NCBI RefSeq assembly: GCF_000003815.2
Contig: NC_049988.1
Location: 17,595,795 to 17,659,794, forward strand
DNA from: Branchiostoma floridae
Taxonomy: Eukaryota; Chordata; Leptocardii; Amphioxiformes; Branchiostomatidae
DNA length: 64,000 nt
Direction of reading: 5' to 3'
This document shows, piece by piece, positions 52,401 through 61,816 of the stretch. A program made the translations under genes and the position numbers. The notes under the pieces were generated by a model, which worked only from the letters and a program-made list of their open reading frames with translations, was not told where the DNA came from and ran no database searches. Each line of letters starts with the position of its first letter. The first letter of the stretch is position 1.

Positions 52401-55056
52401 ATCCACCTCCCACGCCAACAGGAGATGATGAGGAATACGTCATATACAATGAGGTAATGACATGGTTCATAGTAGCTTCATCTACATTCTATGCATCAGT
52501 AACATTTATCGCCCCTAGTACGTTAGAGCCTGCATTATCACCATTACCATTTGATTTGCTGGGATATCTGCTAACAGAGATGTTCCACAGGGAGGCTCAC
52601 CTACAAAGGAAACGTCAGGAACCAGTGCCACCAGCTGGATGCGATACTTCGCCATCAACCGTGCGGCTGACTATGGCACCAACCCTAAGGTAGACCAACA
52701 TAGTTTCAGCTATGTTAACGTTATATGAGTAACATTTGCTTATTGCTTAACGTACGAAGATACATGCCGAGGCAATAATATGCAAGGTGTGGAGTGTTAA
52801 CCTACCAGGTGACCGATACCTAAAACACCAGTCATATCCAAATACAATTCAATCTCTACAACTGGATAAAAAACGGATATTTACTTCCGACTTAACTTTA
52901 CTAGTGACGCTGAATAAGAGTCATGGATGTCACTCGAAACGTACGAAAGTAAATATCTTTTTTTTATCCAGTTGTAGAGATTGAATTGTATTTGAATATT
53001 GTTTACCTACATGTCTAACCTTTATGAGCGCACCAGTCATATCAGTCAAATTCCTTCCCGCACCAAATGGTCCATCTCCATGTCTGCAGCCCTTGGACCA
53101 CACAACTTTATGCAATCACTACAGCAGGGGGCTAGTGGTAGTGGTGCCGTGTTCAATTACCATGATCCTTTTTCGCAAATGCTAAGCAGAGAAAGTATGT
53201 ATCATTTTAAAGCCTTTAGTATGACTCGGCCGGGAGACCTACCGACTGCAAGGCGGGAATATTCTACTTGCCACTGTACCAGTCATATACAAATGTAGCT
53301 CTATCAATACTGACTGTTTTATAAAATGTAAGACGTTCAACGTTAAAAGTGCTTTGTCGAATGCTGTTTTGGTTTTGTTGGTACTTACCCGTTATGACAT
53401 TAGTTTCCAGCTGAGGAGAGGTCCACATCACCACCAGATGAAGACGTTTTGGCCGAAGCCAGAGCCAGGAGCGCAGAGAAACGCAAACGCCGTGCGGCTG
53501 TGCTGGAGGTGCTCGTGTTCGGCCTGTTCGTGACGGTGATCATGCTCACGGCGTACCAAGAACGGAGCCCGCTGGCTTTCTACATGACACAGAACGTCAA
53601 GGAACAGATCGTGGGAGGAGGGTTCTCTGAGGTAAGATAAGGAACAATCTAATCTAACATTAGGAAGTGGCATAGATAAAATCTTATCAACCTGACATTG
53701 GCATTTTGCATGAGAGATTCCAAGAGTACAGTCCATGATATTCACAGATAATGAACAAACAATGTGTTTTTTTTAAGATGTCTGTTCAGATGCATGGTGG
53801 GTAACAGCTTACACAGCCCGGTTGTTGTTGTCAGCAATGACTACATAAGAAAATCTCAGTGAAAATGGTAACATACAATACAGTAATATGATCTGTTCTG
53901 CTCATTTCAAGATCACAGACATCGAATCCTTCTGGGGTTGGGTTGAAAACGACCTGATCCCGACAACACGGTCAGCAGAGTGGTACAACGGGCGCACCCT
54001 GGCAGCAGACACGGTACTGCAGGACATGTTAACTCATCCACTGGACTCGGTACAGCTGAGACAACTGCGGCTCAAACAGGGTAGGGTGACAAACTTTTGG
54101 CTTAACTATAAATTGTAATCAACAATAAACAATTTGAGCTCCAGCGCTCAAACAACAGGAGCTGATACATGACTTGTTTACATCAACCTTGTCTCGACTT
54201 TGTCTTAGTTGTGTTTCCTATCAAACTATCTAACATTTGTCTTAACCTCCAATTCATAGTAGAGTATAAATCCTGCTCTTCAACGAAATTTCCTTGGTGT
54301 CACTGACAAATGGTACTAGCGGAAACGTCTGATCGTGTCCAAAATAATATCCAGTTGCTTGAGTAATTGCTATTTGGCGTTTAAATTGTAATGTGTGGAT
54401 GAGTTCATGTTACGATTTTGCTGTTTGCTTTCCAATCGCATATTCTATAACGTTATATCTATAACTAAGTCTAAGGCTAACTTTTGCGTCTGGTATCCTG
54501 TTCAGGACAACTCTGTGAAACACCAAAGAGACTGCAGCATGTAACACCACTTTGTACCATGGGCTTTACTAAACTAACGGAGGATATTGTCGATTACACC
54601 CAGGTAAATATATAGATACATCATTATTAGCAACAAGAAACACAGTTTCACTTAATCGTATACTTTCAGACAGGCTAGATTTTGATCGCTGCACCTTTCT
54701 TAGCGTTTTTAGCTTCCGTCATGTTTTTGTCACATCATTGGATCAATAAATGGGTTCTACAGGGCTGGATTCGTCAAAACGAGACCTTCGACACTACAGA
54801 CCCGGTCCCATGCACGCCGACATCATCCACCCCTACCAGTACAGTGAGCCCGCCGGTCACAGGAGCGGACTGTGTGAGCAGTCTACTGACAGCAGAGGAA
54901 TTGGAAACGCCTTGGGAGTACAATCATGGTGCTTCTCTTATTGACAGTAAGTTTGGAATCATTATCAAAACCATTTCTTCTGTCTTCGTATTTCATTACC
55001 AGTGCGTAAAAATTTTTTTGCCAGATAAGGCCCTACTAAGATAAGGATCTGCTACA

Positions 55057-55093
<37 letters not shown>

Positions 55094-55114
55094 CTTCCCT
55101 ATATAGGGGAGAGA

Positions 55115-55162
<48 letters not shown>

Positions 55163-56679
55163 GACAGACAGACAGAGAGAGAGAGAGACAGAGACAGAAA
55201 GAGATTTATTTCATAGATACACGTAGATAAAGGCGATAGCCAGTGATTGACTCAAGCAACAGACCGTTGTCTCGTGATGTTCAATACACTACTGTTTACA
55301 TCCAGGCTTCCCGTATTTCGGTCAGCACGGCACATATCACGCAGGTGGTTACAACGTTCCGCTGGGAAAGACTCGTGCCTCGGGTCTGCGGTTGGCGACA
55401 TTCCTTCACCAGCGCGGCTGGCTGGATGAGAGAACGCGTGCCGTGATCGTGGAGCTGATTCTGTACAACCCACACGCCAACCTGTTCTCCATGGTGACGC
55501 TAGTGGTGGAGTTTACCAACCTGGGAGCTGCCTTCAGAGGGGCAGGGGTTGTAACTTTGAGGCTGATGCAACAAGAGGCCATCTTACTCTTGGCATTGCG
55601 AGCTGTCCTGGCAGTCTTCATTCTTGTGTTTGTTATTAAAGAAGGTAAGGATTAAAAATTTTGCCATCGAATTTTGGAACCACTTACTCGCCAACTTTTC
55701 TAACTTATTGCATACAATGTGTCCTTCAGATGTCATGTCATTGTATGGGTGTGTAACGAAACTATTTATATCACTAGAATGACACAAATGGAGAAAAGAA
55801 ATAACGTTTAACTAATGTTTCCGGAATATGTAGACCTTAGAATATGTAGACCTTAGATATTAAGATATAAATGTCCATGTCGTTCCAGCCGAGAGGCTTT
55901 TCTCCCGTCCGATGGAATACCTGAGGGATTTCTGGAGCTGGGTGGAACTTCTTGTAATCGTCATCGGCGTCGCGACCCTTGGTGTCTACTTCAACGCTCA
56001 GAGCATCATCGACAAAGCTGCCGAACAGCGGGCATCTTCAAGCTCCGTTCTGGATCTCTACAAAAGCGCCGTCAACTGGTTTCAGGTTTACACCTACCTG
56101 CTCGCGCTGCTCATCTGTTGTGGCACGTTGAAGTTCATTCGGCTCCTGCGGTTCAACTCACACGTTTACGCCTTGACCATGACCATCAAAAAGTCCGCCA
56201 GACGCGTTCTACTATTTACCATCATCGCTGGCATCATTCTCATGGCCTTCACTCAGATGGGAAATCTTCTGTTCGGCATCAAACTTCAGGATTACAAGAA
56301 CATCCTGACCAGTCTGTCCAGCCTGTGTACCATGATGTTGGGTGTTTTTGATTTCGATGCTCTCGTAGATGGTCACTATATTCTCGGTCCTTTGATGTTC
56401 TTTTCCTACCAGGTCTTGATGCAGTTCATATTACTGAGCATGTTCATGGCTATCCTCATGGATGTGTACGCAGAGGAAAGTCAGGATCCGAACACTGATG
56501 ATTTACAGATGGTTGGTTTTATCAGAGAAACCACTTCAGAGGCCGCTGGGAAAGCAAACCGTACCTTGTTAACCGTCGGGAAGAGAAACGTCATAAAAAC
56601 AGCCCGGGTTGGAGCCCCGGATCTGGACAATAGTAGAAAGTTTTCAAATGTGTTTGAAGAACTTGCTGGAAAAATTTAG
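27085..56679 (+). CDS. Polycystin-1-like protein, copy B (near complete)
   Basis: Thirty-seven exons, about 2290 residues. N-terminal exons: 27085-27109, 29771-29938, 30520-30816, 31744-31873, 33145-33229, 34546-34683, 35618-35858, 36160-36385, 36767-36965, 37907-38111, 38685-38827, 39393-39500, 39892-40068, 40490-40615, 41152-41263, 41493-41578, 41890-42116, 42528-42677, 43188-43400. C-terminal exons, each matching one of copy A: 44117-44411, 44951-45081, 45445-45663, 45992-46099, 46580-46758, 47146-47211, 49698-49805, 50356-50569, 51062-51398, 51795-51982, 52382-52453, 52591-52689, 53416-53631, 53912-54080, 54506-54603, 54763-54946, 55306-55644, 55889-56679. Exon 1 plus exon 2 make a good signal peptide (MSKLLLVTAILWMVVVSLPR), which fixes the start. 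Then come a Cys-rich segment, a WSC-like domain, REJ/GAIN-like ectodomain, GPS (CRCDHLTKFAGF), 11 spans with PLAT, polycystin domain and pore. One junction (41578/41890) does not close in phase; all others do. Confidence 0.92.
28419..29629. mobile_element. 1.2-kb element with terminal inverted repeats in copy B intron 1
   Basis: Ends read GGTGTGACAGCGTTCTCGCC at the left and the complement of GGTGTGACAGCGATCTCGCC at the right. Inside each end are several more GATCTCGCCCCCC/GGGGGGCGAAATCACTAG palindromic units. No transposase frame is seen. A target-site duplication is not obvious. Probably a non-autonomous DNA transposon. Confidence 0.8.
30300..30425 (-). mobile_element. tRNA-derived SINE with A and B boxes
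   Basis: On the minus strand TGGCACGATCGG (A-box-like) is followed by GGTTCGAATCC (a perfect B box), then the SINE body CCCTTGGGAAAGACTTTCCT. The body is shared with the repeat at 8865-8965. The tRNA-like head lacks the paired arms of a functional tRNA gene. Confidence 0.7.
31016..31217. mobile_element. 200-bp MITE (TTCGCGGTGG family)
   Basis: The ends AAATGCATTTAAGTTCGCGG and AAATGCAGAAATGTTCGCGG (complement of the right end) are inverted repeats. The interior repeats TTCGCGGTGGATTTAATTTC blocks in both orientations. A weaker relative may lie at 26345-26430. Confidence 0.75.
31220..31704 (+). repeat. 62-bp tandem repeat, about 7 copies
   Basis: Units start TAACGTTAGATACAGATACAG at 31220, 31282, 31344, 31406, 31468 and 31530. 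One unit has a 6-bp GATACA expansion, and the last units are degenerate. The array ends about 40 bp before the acceptor of the copy B exon at 31744. Confidence 0.95.
32002..32087. repeat. Near-perfect 86-bp palindrome beside a GT microsatellite
   Basis: TAGCCGTGGAACACAACTCC... and its complement close on a central TAGCACTACGTAGTGCTA. It is followed at 32085-32157 by (GT)n. It could be a small foldback element. Confidence 0.85.
32180..32400 (+). pseudogene. LINE C-terminal tail remnant
   Basis: In one frame it reads as the end of an L2/CR1-type polymerase ORF (FNRFFPRTAKFWNPLDD, then KFPPL). The frame is broken and no other domain remains. Confidence 0.45.
34413..34530 (+). repeat. (TC)n(TA)n microsatellite and LINE tail
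   Basis: (TC)n then (TA)n, followed by GAACATGCAATAAAGATCAATCAATCAATC, another LINE 3' end with a tandem tail. It lies just before the acceptor at 34546. Confidence 0.8.
35157..35310 (+). repeat. Dispersed intronic repeat, unit 2
   Basis: Second copy of the repeat at 10115-10262 (AACGTCAATTCCAAGGTCAAAG...ATGACGAATCTATTGTC). The host introns are not equivalent. Confidence 0.5.
35425..35612 (-). repeat. LINE 3'-UTR repeat (orientation -)
   Basis: GATAATCTTTATTGCATATTCATGCCCGAGGG is the complement of the end of 1665-1835, and similarity continues through the whole segment up to the exon acceptor at 35618. Confidence 0.7.
40797..40852. repeat. (TA)n microsatellite
   Basis: A run of alternating TA in a copy B intron, with two single-base interruptions. 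Confidence 0.95.
42742..42931. mobile_element. 190-bp Harbinger-like MITE with perfect 50-bp inverted repeats
   Basis: The left arm AGCCCCCTTTACAAATCAAG... (42742-42791) is matched without a mismatch by the complement of the right arm ending GTAAAGGGGGCT at 42931. Flanks are TTA (42739-42741) and TTA (42932-42934), an exact 3-bp TWA duplication as made by PIF/Harbinger transposases. It lies in a copy B intron. Confidence 0.9.
44951..45663 (+). other. Copy B GPS and first membrane span
   Basis: The GPS reads CRCDHLTKFAGF with the HL/T site intact, followed by LILVLAVFTSYVMGVIWA. It differs from copy A mainly by Arg for Gln inside the GPS. Both copies should therefore be cleavable. Confidence 0.9.
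46100..46465 (+). repeat. CA microsatellite holding a partial PLAT exon duplicate (copy B)
   Basis: Long (CA)n interrupted at 46148-46209 by a second copy of the 3' half of exon 45992-46099 plus its GTACGT donor, offset by 110 bp. Copy A has only the microsatellite. The duplicate lacks an AG acceptor in front, so it is probably not spliced in. Confidence 0.9.
46813..46992. mobile_element. Foldback MITE (copy B counterpart)
   Basis: Same element and position as 4734-4914 in copy A. The arms have a few private substitutions. Confidence 0.8.
47599..49397. mobile_element. 1.8-kb insertion private to copy B with short inverted ends
   Basis: The left end ATATTTCAGCCATACC is matched by the complement of the right end GGTATGGCTGAAATAT. 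Sequence on either side aligns with copy A intron 5154-5775, which lacks the insert. The interior has CCAAT at 48104, a TATATA at about 48166 and AATAAA at 48546, but no recognisable transposase or polymerase. The inverted ends favour a non-autonomous DNA element; an embedded LTR-like promoter unit is possible. Confidence 0.55.
52839..53043. mobile_element. 205-bp foldback MITE private to copy B, 13-bp flanking repeat
   Basis: Arms of about 40 bp (CAAATACAATTCAATCTCTAC and complement) enclose a short loop. The flanking sequence CACCAGTCATATC occurs at 52826-52838 and again at 53031-53043. Copy A has a single ACCAGTC at this point, so the insertion followed the duplication. Confidence 0.75.
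53044..53290 (-). mobile_element. SINE-like repeat (copy B counterpart)
   Basis: Equivalent to 9205-9475 in copy A, with small deletions including part of the B-box region. Confidence 0.5.
55058..55205. repeat. (TC)n(TA)n and (GA)n microsatellites
   Basis: Paired TC/TA and GA tracts in the copy B intron before exon 55306, at the same site as the GA tract of copy A. Confidence 0.95.
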
Positions 56680-56819
56680 TAGCCCATATTTAACCAGGCG
56701 ATGATCTATGAGCTGACTGGCCTTGGAACTTGGGGATATTTTAAGAGTTGCTTATAAAAATGAAAGTGATAGTTTGATGATAGTTTGATGATGCCTTGGT
56801 GACAATTGCCATGTGTCCA

Positions 56820-57040
56820 ACACATACCTACACTCATAGGCGCACACACACAAGCATGTACATGTATATACCCGGCCAGACACGCATTAACACACAGACA
56901 TGCATTAACATACACACACACGTACACACACACGTACACACACATACACACACACAGACACACACACGTACACACACACACACGTACACACACACACACA
57001 CACACACAAACACACGCGTACACACACAAACATGCATGTG
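56820..57040 (+). repeat. CA-rich microsatellite
   Basis: Imperfect (CA)n with CGTA and GACA variants, between the copy B stop and the duplicated tail at 57050. Frames across it are artefacts. Confidence 0.95.
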
Positions 57041-57049
57041 TATTGTACA

Positions 57050-57310
57050 GATGATTTACAGATGGTTGGTTTATCAGAGAAACCACTTCAGACTCAGAGG
57101 CTGTTGGAAAAGCAAATCGTTCCTTGTCAACGGTAGGGAAGACCAACAGCAGGAAAACAGCGCAGGCTTATAGACCCGACTTGGACCATAGCCGAAAGAA
57201 CTTGACGAGGTTTCTAAAATTTGAAGTTGAAATATGAAACCTATTTTTTTCAGTCGTTTTTTTCCGTCACTCGTAGCTAAAGATTGATTGTAGCTATGTA
57301 ACCCGCAAAG
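57050..57310 (+). pseudogene. Decayed duplicate of the polycystin terminal-exon tail (copy A-like)
   Basis: From GATGATTTACAGATGGTTGG on, this repeats the last coding stretch and early 3' UTR of the polycystin genes. It shares SEAVGKANRSLSTVGK, AYRPDLDH and the ATATGAAACCT...CGTCACTCGTAGCTAA UTR block with copy A rather than with neighbouring copy B. A one-base loss breaks the frame soon after the start, and an internal deletion joins RK to NLTRFLKF. A TTGTACAG acceptor-like site precedes it. Confidence 0.85.
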
Positions 57311-57374
57311 ATGTCGATGTTGAGATTATGAAAATTCTACAGGGATATAGTAAAGATGTTTATGGAGTTTATTT

Positions 57375-57480
57375 CAAAAGCAAACCATACTTTGTCAATA
57401 GTCTGGAACAGCAAACGATATGATGTCTGATTTCGACAATCTGAGAACGTTTTCAAATGTATTCGATGATCTTGCTAGTA
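57375..57480 (+). pseudogene. Second, more decayed tail duplicate (copy B-like)
   Basis: AAAGCAAACCATACTTTGTCAATAGTC and TTCAAATGTATTCGATGATCTTGC align with the end of copy B (AAAGCAAACCGTACC..., TTCAAATGTGTTTGAAGAACTTGC). It is frameshifted and shortened. Confidence 0.6.
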
Positions 57481-57676
57481 TGCTCACCGCACTCTATACA
57501 AAGCTTATTCTGGTCATATACGCAGATGGTGGTGTTATATTTTCCTCGTCCATCAAAGAACTGCAAATTGTCCTAATTAGATTAATAACTTTTAGCCTGA
57601 CCCCAGGCCTGGGGAGCGAGGCTAGCTGTTGATGACAAGTACATCAACTCTGTTGATGGTGTAGGACGAGTGAGCT

Positions 57677-57682
57677 AATAAA
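57677..57682 (+). terminator. Possible polyadenylation signal of copy B
   Basis: First canonical AATAAA I see after the copy B stop, about 1 kb downstream and beyond the tail duplicates. If used, the 3' UTR would contain both decayed tails. Confidence 0.3.
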
Positions 57683-58164
57683 CAGAATCCCTGTAAATTG
57701 TGTGCGTGTTACTAGTTTTCATTTCCACCCAGTTTTCTTGGTTAGGTTCCGTTATGATATCTAAAACGACATTGACTTTTCTTTTATAACCTAGCACATT
57801 ACCATCATGATAATACCTTTTACAAAAGCTACAATACTCTTCTTTCATCTAATTTCAAGTCATACAATATGTAATTTTGTTTGTTTTATTGCCAGGCAGT
57901 TTGTTTATTGGTTACATCCTGCCGTAATATGAGCCCGTTTCCAGGCAACCTGATTGTTCGAACAATCGTGACGTCACGACTAGGATACCAGGATAGCTCA
58001 GACGGGGTACGGCCGTGTTCCAGTCGTGCTCGTGCTAAAATTCAGAATTTCAGCAGTCAGACGGCGTGTTAACCGTCAAAAAGTACCCAAAATATTGTTC
58101 AGACATTGTTATACCTACCACAAACATGGGACCGGGTTAAGTTGGTAAGAATCGGAGTTATCGG

Positions 58165-58373
58165 CGTCAAAAGGACGACCTTTGACGTGAGAGACTCTCT
58201 CTGAGGAGCCGCCATCTTGTCAAGACTGCAGGTGTTGACGCCGGAGAGTCGACAGACAGAAACAAGCCTCAACAGTGATGACAGACTGAACTAAGAAGAT
58301 TGTAGCACGACAGAAGACTCGGGAACACACCATACATCCCTCTACAACTCAGCAGTTTCTGGTTAAAGTTACG
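58165..58373 (+). promoter_or_regulatory. Non-coding first exon with YY1-type motif
   Basis: GCCGCCATCTTG at 58208-58219 is the YY1 consensus often found at transcription starts. The exon seems to end at 58373 with GTAAGC, followed by a short intron-like stretch up to the coding exon acceptor at 59212. The exact start of transcription is unknown. Confidence 0.5.
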
Positions 58374-59228
58374 GTAAGCAGTTTTTATCATTGGAGTATC
58401 AACAGTTACAAATTGCCGCACTTCGAAAGTGGCAGAATATCTTTTTGGACATGCAGAGCTAAAACGTTTGTTTTGTTCACTTTACAAAGAAAGAAGACTT
58501 ACGGAGTTTGGTGAAACAAGGAAAAAATGACATTTTGTATGGTAAAGTAGGAAGTTCAGGGGTAAACTTCGGTTAGAATGTGCCCGTACGACCGATTTGG
58601 TGTTAAACAAATGATATTTTATTAGCTAACTTTTTACCGTGTTGACGAGCAGAAATATACGAATTTCCTATCGTAGTTTACATTCTCGGAAGACATCGGA
58701 AATGTGGCAATAATTCTATCACATTTCCACTACCATGTACGACTGCGATTAAGGAAATATATTGCTAGATTTATTTGCAATGCCACAGGGGTGGAGCAAA
58801 GAGTGACGTCTTTTTGTTGTCTTTGAATATCCCCTTCACTTCACTGGCTATCGAGAAGAACCATATTATGATATTTTTTGTCATCTTTTCAACTTGTCAT
58901 GAAAATGTGATATTGAATTTCTGTCTGTAAGTCTAAGTTTTATTCTGTTGTTGATGTGAAGAAAAGTTTGAGGGGGAAAAGTTCAGGTTGGAAAATATGC
59001 TCTGCTCCTAGGACTTTATTTGTAGATTATTGAGAGTCCATAAGAAAGTTAGCAATAAACATCTAACGTTAACATACAATCAAGAAACAAATATTCCTCA
59101 GCATATAGAAATACATTGTCAACAATTCAAGTCCTTAGAAAGCAACACAAACTTGTCAGCACTTCATGGTGTTAGATTACATAGATTATATTTTCTGTTT
59201 CATCATTGCAGGTCCCATCTTAGTCACC

Positions 59229-61056
59229 ATGGCACACAAAAGACTACTTGAACTACAAGCATCCCATCAGTCGTACCGCGCCCCCACCCCTCCCCCCGAC
59301 CCTAACACAGTCGACCAGGCACTACTGGCTCTGGAGCGAGAAACCCGCAGCCTTCAGCAGCAGGCAAGTCAGGACCGAGAAGTCGGGCACCACAGACCCC
59401 GGAGGCCTCCTGTTAACAACAAGAACAGGTGTGCAGCTTTACATTATATATATGTCTGGGTTCTTTTCTACACAACCACAGACCCCAGAGGCCTCCTGTT
59501 AACAACAAGAACAGGTGAGAAGCTTTACATTTTATATATGTCTGGGTTCTTTTCTACACAACCACAGACCCCAGAGGCCTCCTGTTAACAACAAGAACAG
59601 GTGAGAAGCTTTACATTTTATATATGTCTGGGTTCTTTTCTACACAACCACAGACCCCAGAGGCCTCCTGTTAACAACAAGAACAGATGAGAAGCTTTAC
59701 ATTTTCTATATGTCTGGGTTATTTTTTACATCTTTTATAGCACCTTGTAATTTCTTGCAAAATATCACACATTTTTTTGACATGCATCTTAGGTACGCAA
59801 GATCATCCCCAACAAAAGAGGAGCGGGATAAAGCCCTAGTTGAGCACGCTGAAAAAATCTACCACCACAAACTGCAGACCCAGATGTTTGGGGAGGACCT
59901 CAGCGCCTCAAAACTGCAGACCAAGAAGCGAGGTAAGAAAGTCCGCGCACAGGAGAAGCTCCACCAACTCGAGCAGGAGCGCCACAACGCCGTGCCCTTC
60001 AACCATGAACACCAGCTGGTCCAAATGGCGCAAACCAGTGAGTCTAAGAAGTCTGCAACCTGTACTTTCTGGCCGCCTGCACAGCTCGGCCTGGTCGGAG
60101 TACAGAGTTCTGGGGGGATGATGGAAAAGGAGAGGATGAGGTGCCGGATGTATCCTGACGGGGATGAAGAGACCGTCTACGTAACGCTGGAAGAGCGCCG
60201 CCCTCACAGACGGAAGCAAGCAGCATCCAAGGACTTGGAGAAGACTAGTAAGAGTTTTCAAACTTTGTCTTTAAATATAGAGAAAACATTGAATAATCGG
60301 TACTCTTGTTTTCAACCTATAGGCATAGCTTTGATCAGGTGAATGAAAAAAACTGCCACCTTCCAACCTTCATTAATGCATTGTGTCAAATATATTCTTT
60401 ATCTTACTATATGCAAGCAGAAAAAAGGGTCAGAATGTTGCTAGACTAGCTTTTTTCTACCTTCACTTTATCCTCTTTCAGACAGAAAAAAAAGTTGGGT
60501 GATACCCAGGTCTTGTTGACATCTAAAAAGGAGGTGCTGTCCTTTTCTCAAAACTATACTGCATATCAACAAATGCTTCTATGTTTTATACTCTGTAGCC
60601 ACCAAGCTGCCATCCCTGGCTCCACAGCGCCACAGTCTGGCTGGGAAGAGAACTGCAGCAGACTGCACCATCTCTGACCTTCCCTCAGTAAGTTTGAGTT
60701 GAATGATCTTTTTGAAATCTACAGTTAACACTTTTATCACCAGATTTCAGTATAAATAAGTCACAGTCTTGTAATTGATCTATCATTAATAAATTATTAT
60801 TACGGTAAATGTTTCAAGGTTTATTATTGTCACAGCAAAACAAATTCGTCATTTAGCTGTTTTATTATTTACAATCACTTTTTGCCACCACCAGCTGAAG
60901 GAGCCAAAGCCTCCGGTTGCCGCAAAGTCCGACAACACCATGGCAGCAGAGAATCTGCAGACCAAGAAGCGAGCATCCCACCGCAGGACGAGAGACAGCC
61001 GGGCCCTGAAGCGGCGCTGTGAGAGTCCCAGCGGCACCGTGCGCAGCAAACACTAA
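59229..61056 (+). CDS. Basic 301-residue protein of unknown function
   Basis: Four coding exons: 59229-59428 (ATG in TCACCATGG context, exon begins 59212), 59793-60247, 60599-60687 and 60895-61056, all GT/AG with phases closing, 301 residues. I do not recognise the family. Residues 1-67: Pro-rich APTPPPDPNTVDQ, then a short helical ALLALERETRSLQQQ. Residues 68-218: a charged, Lys/Glu-rich helical part (EERDKALVEHAEKIYHHKL, AQEKLHQLEQERHNAV) followed by TVYVTLEERRPHRRK. The LQTKKR motif occurs twice (exons 3 and 5). The C-terminus is very basic (KKRASHRRTRDSRALKRRC), suggesting nuclear location or nucleic-acid binding. No signal peptide or membrane span. The role is unknown. Confidence 0.75.
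59391..59735 (+). repeat. 86-bp tandem repeat spanning the exon end and splice donor
   Basis: Units begin CACAGACCCC at 59391, 59477, 59563 and 59649. Each repeats the last 38 bp of exon 59212-59428 and 48 bp of intron. Donor sequences are GTGTGC in unit 1, GTGAGA in units 2 and 3, and ATGAGA in unit 4. Confidence 0.95.
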
Positions 61057-61816
61057 GTCCTCAGGTCGCTCTGACATCCCTCATAGTCATGTGGTTCATA
61101 AACACTGTACAACTCAAAGATAGAAACCCCTTGAAAAACTCATTCCCCTTGGATGGTCAAAACTCTTTCTACCTCAGCCTTAAAATGGTTTGTACAATAT
61201 ATAAAAGTACATGTCCATGTTTGAAAAACAATTTTACTGGACATTTTTCCAGTTTTAAACATAAATTCATATCCTTTCATAAAACAACTCCCCACTAATG
61301 AACATTTAAGGTTAAAAGTTACAACAAAATTTGTTCCATTGCGGTGCATGTCAAGTTTTTGACGTCACAGTAAGAAAAGGGGGGAATTAAACACCACAGA
61401 CCTGCACATGAGGGATCAGGGCCTAGCAAGTCTAGCTAGAGGAATGTTCATGGTACAATATAGAGAAATATGCCTGTAGCTAACAGATATCAGTGCCATG
61501 GACACTCCTATTAAGTTATTTAGTAACATCAAGGGTGTGTTTGAGTGATGCACTTTATCTCCTTAAAGTCTGCCATCAAACACTGAGTGACCCTTAAGTA
61601 CCAGGGCTTGAGGCATTGTCAGGACATCCACAAGTAAATTCTGAGTACAATATTCCAACAGTACTTCATCTGCTGTTATAGGAAACCCAAAGGGAGGCTT
61701 CACCATTAGGGTGGTCTGCATGTGACCCGTAAATGACCTTTGCCTCTCGACAGGGACTGTCCAAGTCCCGAAAGAGTAGGGTTTCCCTTTAGGGTGTGTG
61801 TGGGTAGGTGTGAGTG

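Larger units (their letters stand above)
50356..56679 (+). other. Copy B exons for spans 2-11, polycystin domain and pore
   Basis: Exon lengths equal those of copy A except the span 2-3 loop exon (337 against 367 bp: copy A has ten extra basic/Pro residues) and the terminal exon (791 against 797 bp). Membrane spans read CCLTLLYSTMLTNIMFF, SAVIILPVNLLIVFLF, VSFVAAFFTVLYTLSF, VKLVLVAVIFALY, VLVFGLFVTVIMLTA, LLALRAVLAVFILVFVI and onward. The pore segment is LCTMMLGVFDFDAL, as in copy A. The cytosolic tails of A and B diverge after ETTSEA. Confidence 0.9.

Noticed and set aside
59429-59588. Read-through of the first coding exon into the 86-bp repeats
   Set aside because: It gives only repeated peptide and stops at 59588; the GT/AG junction 59428-59793 joins two well-formed coding segments in phase.
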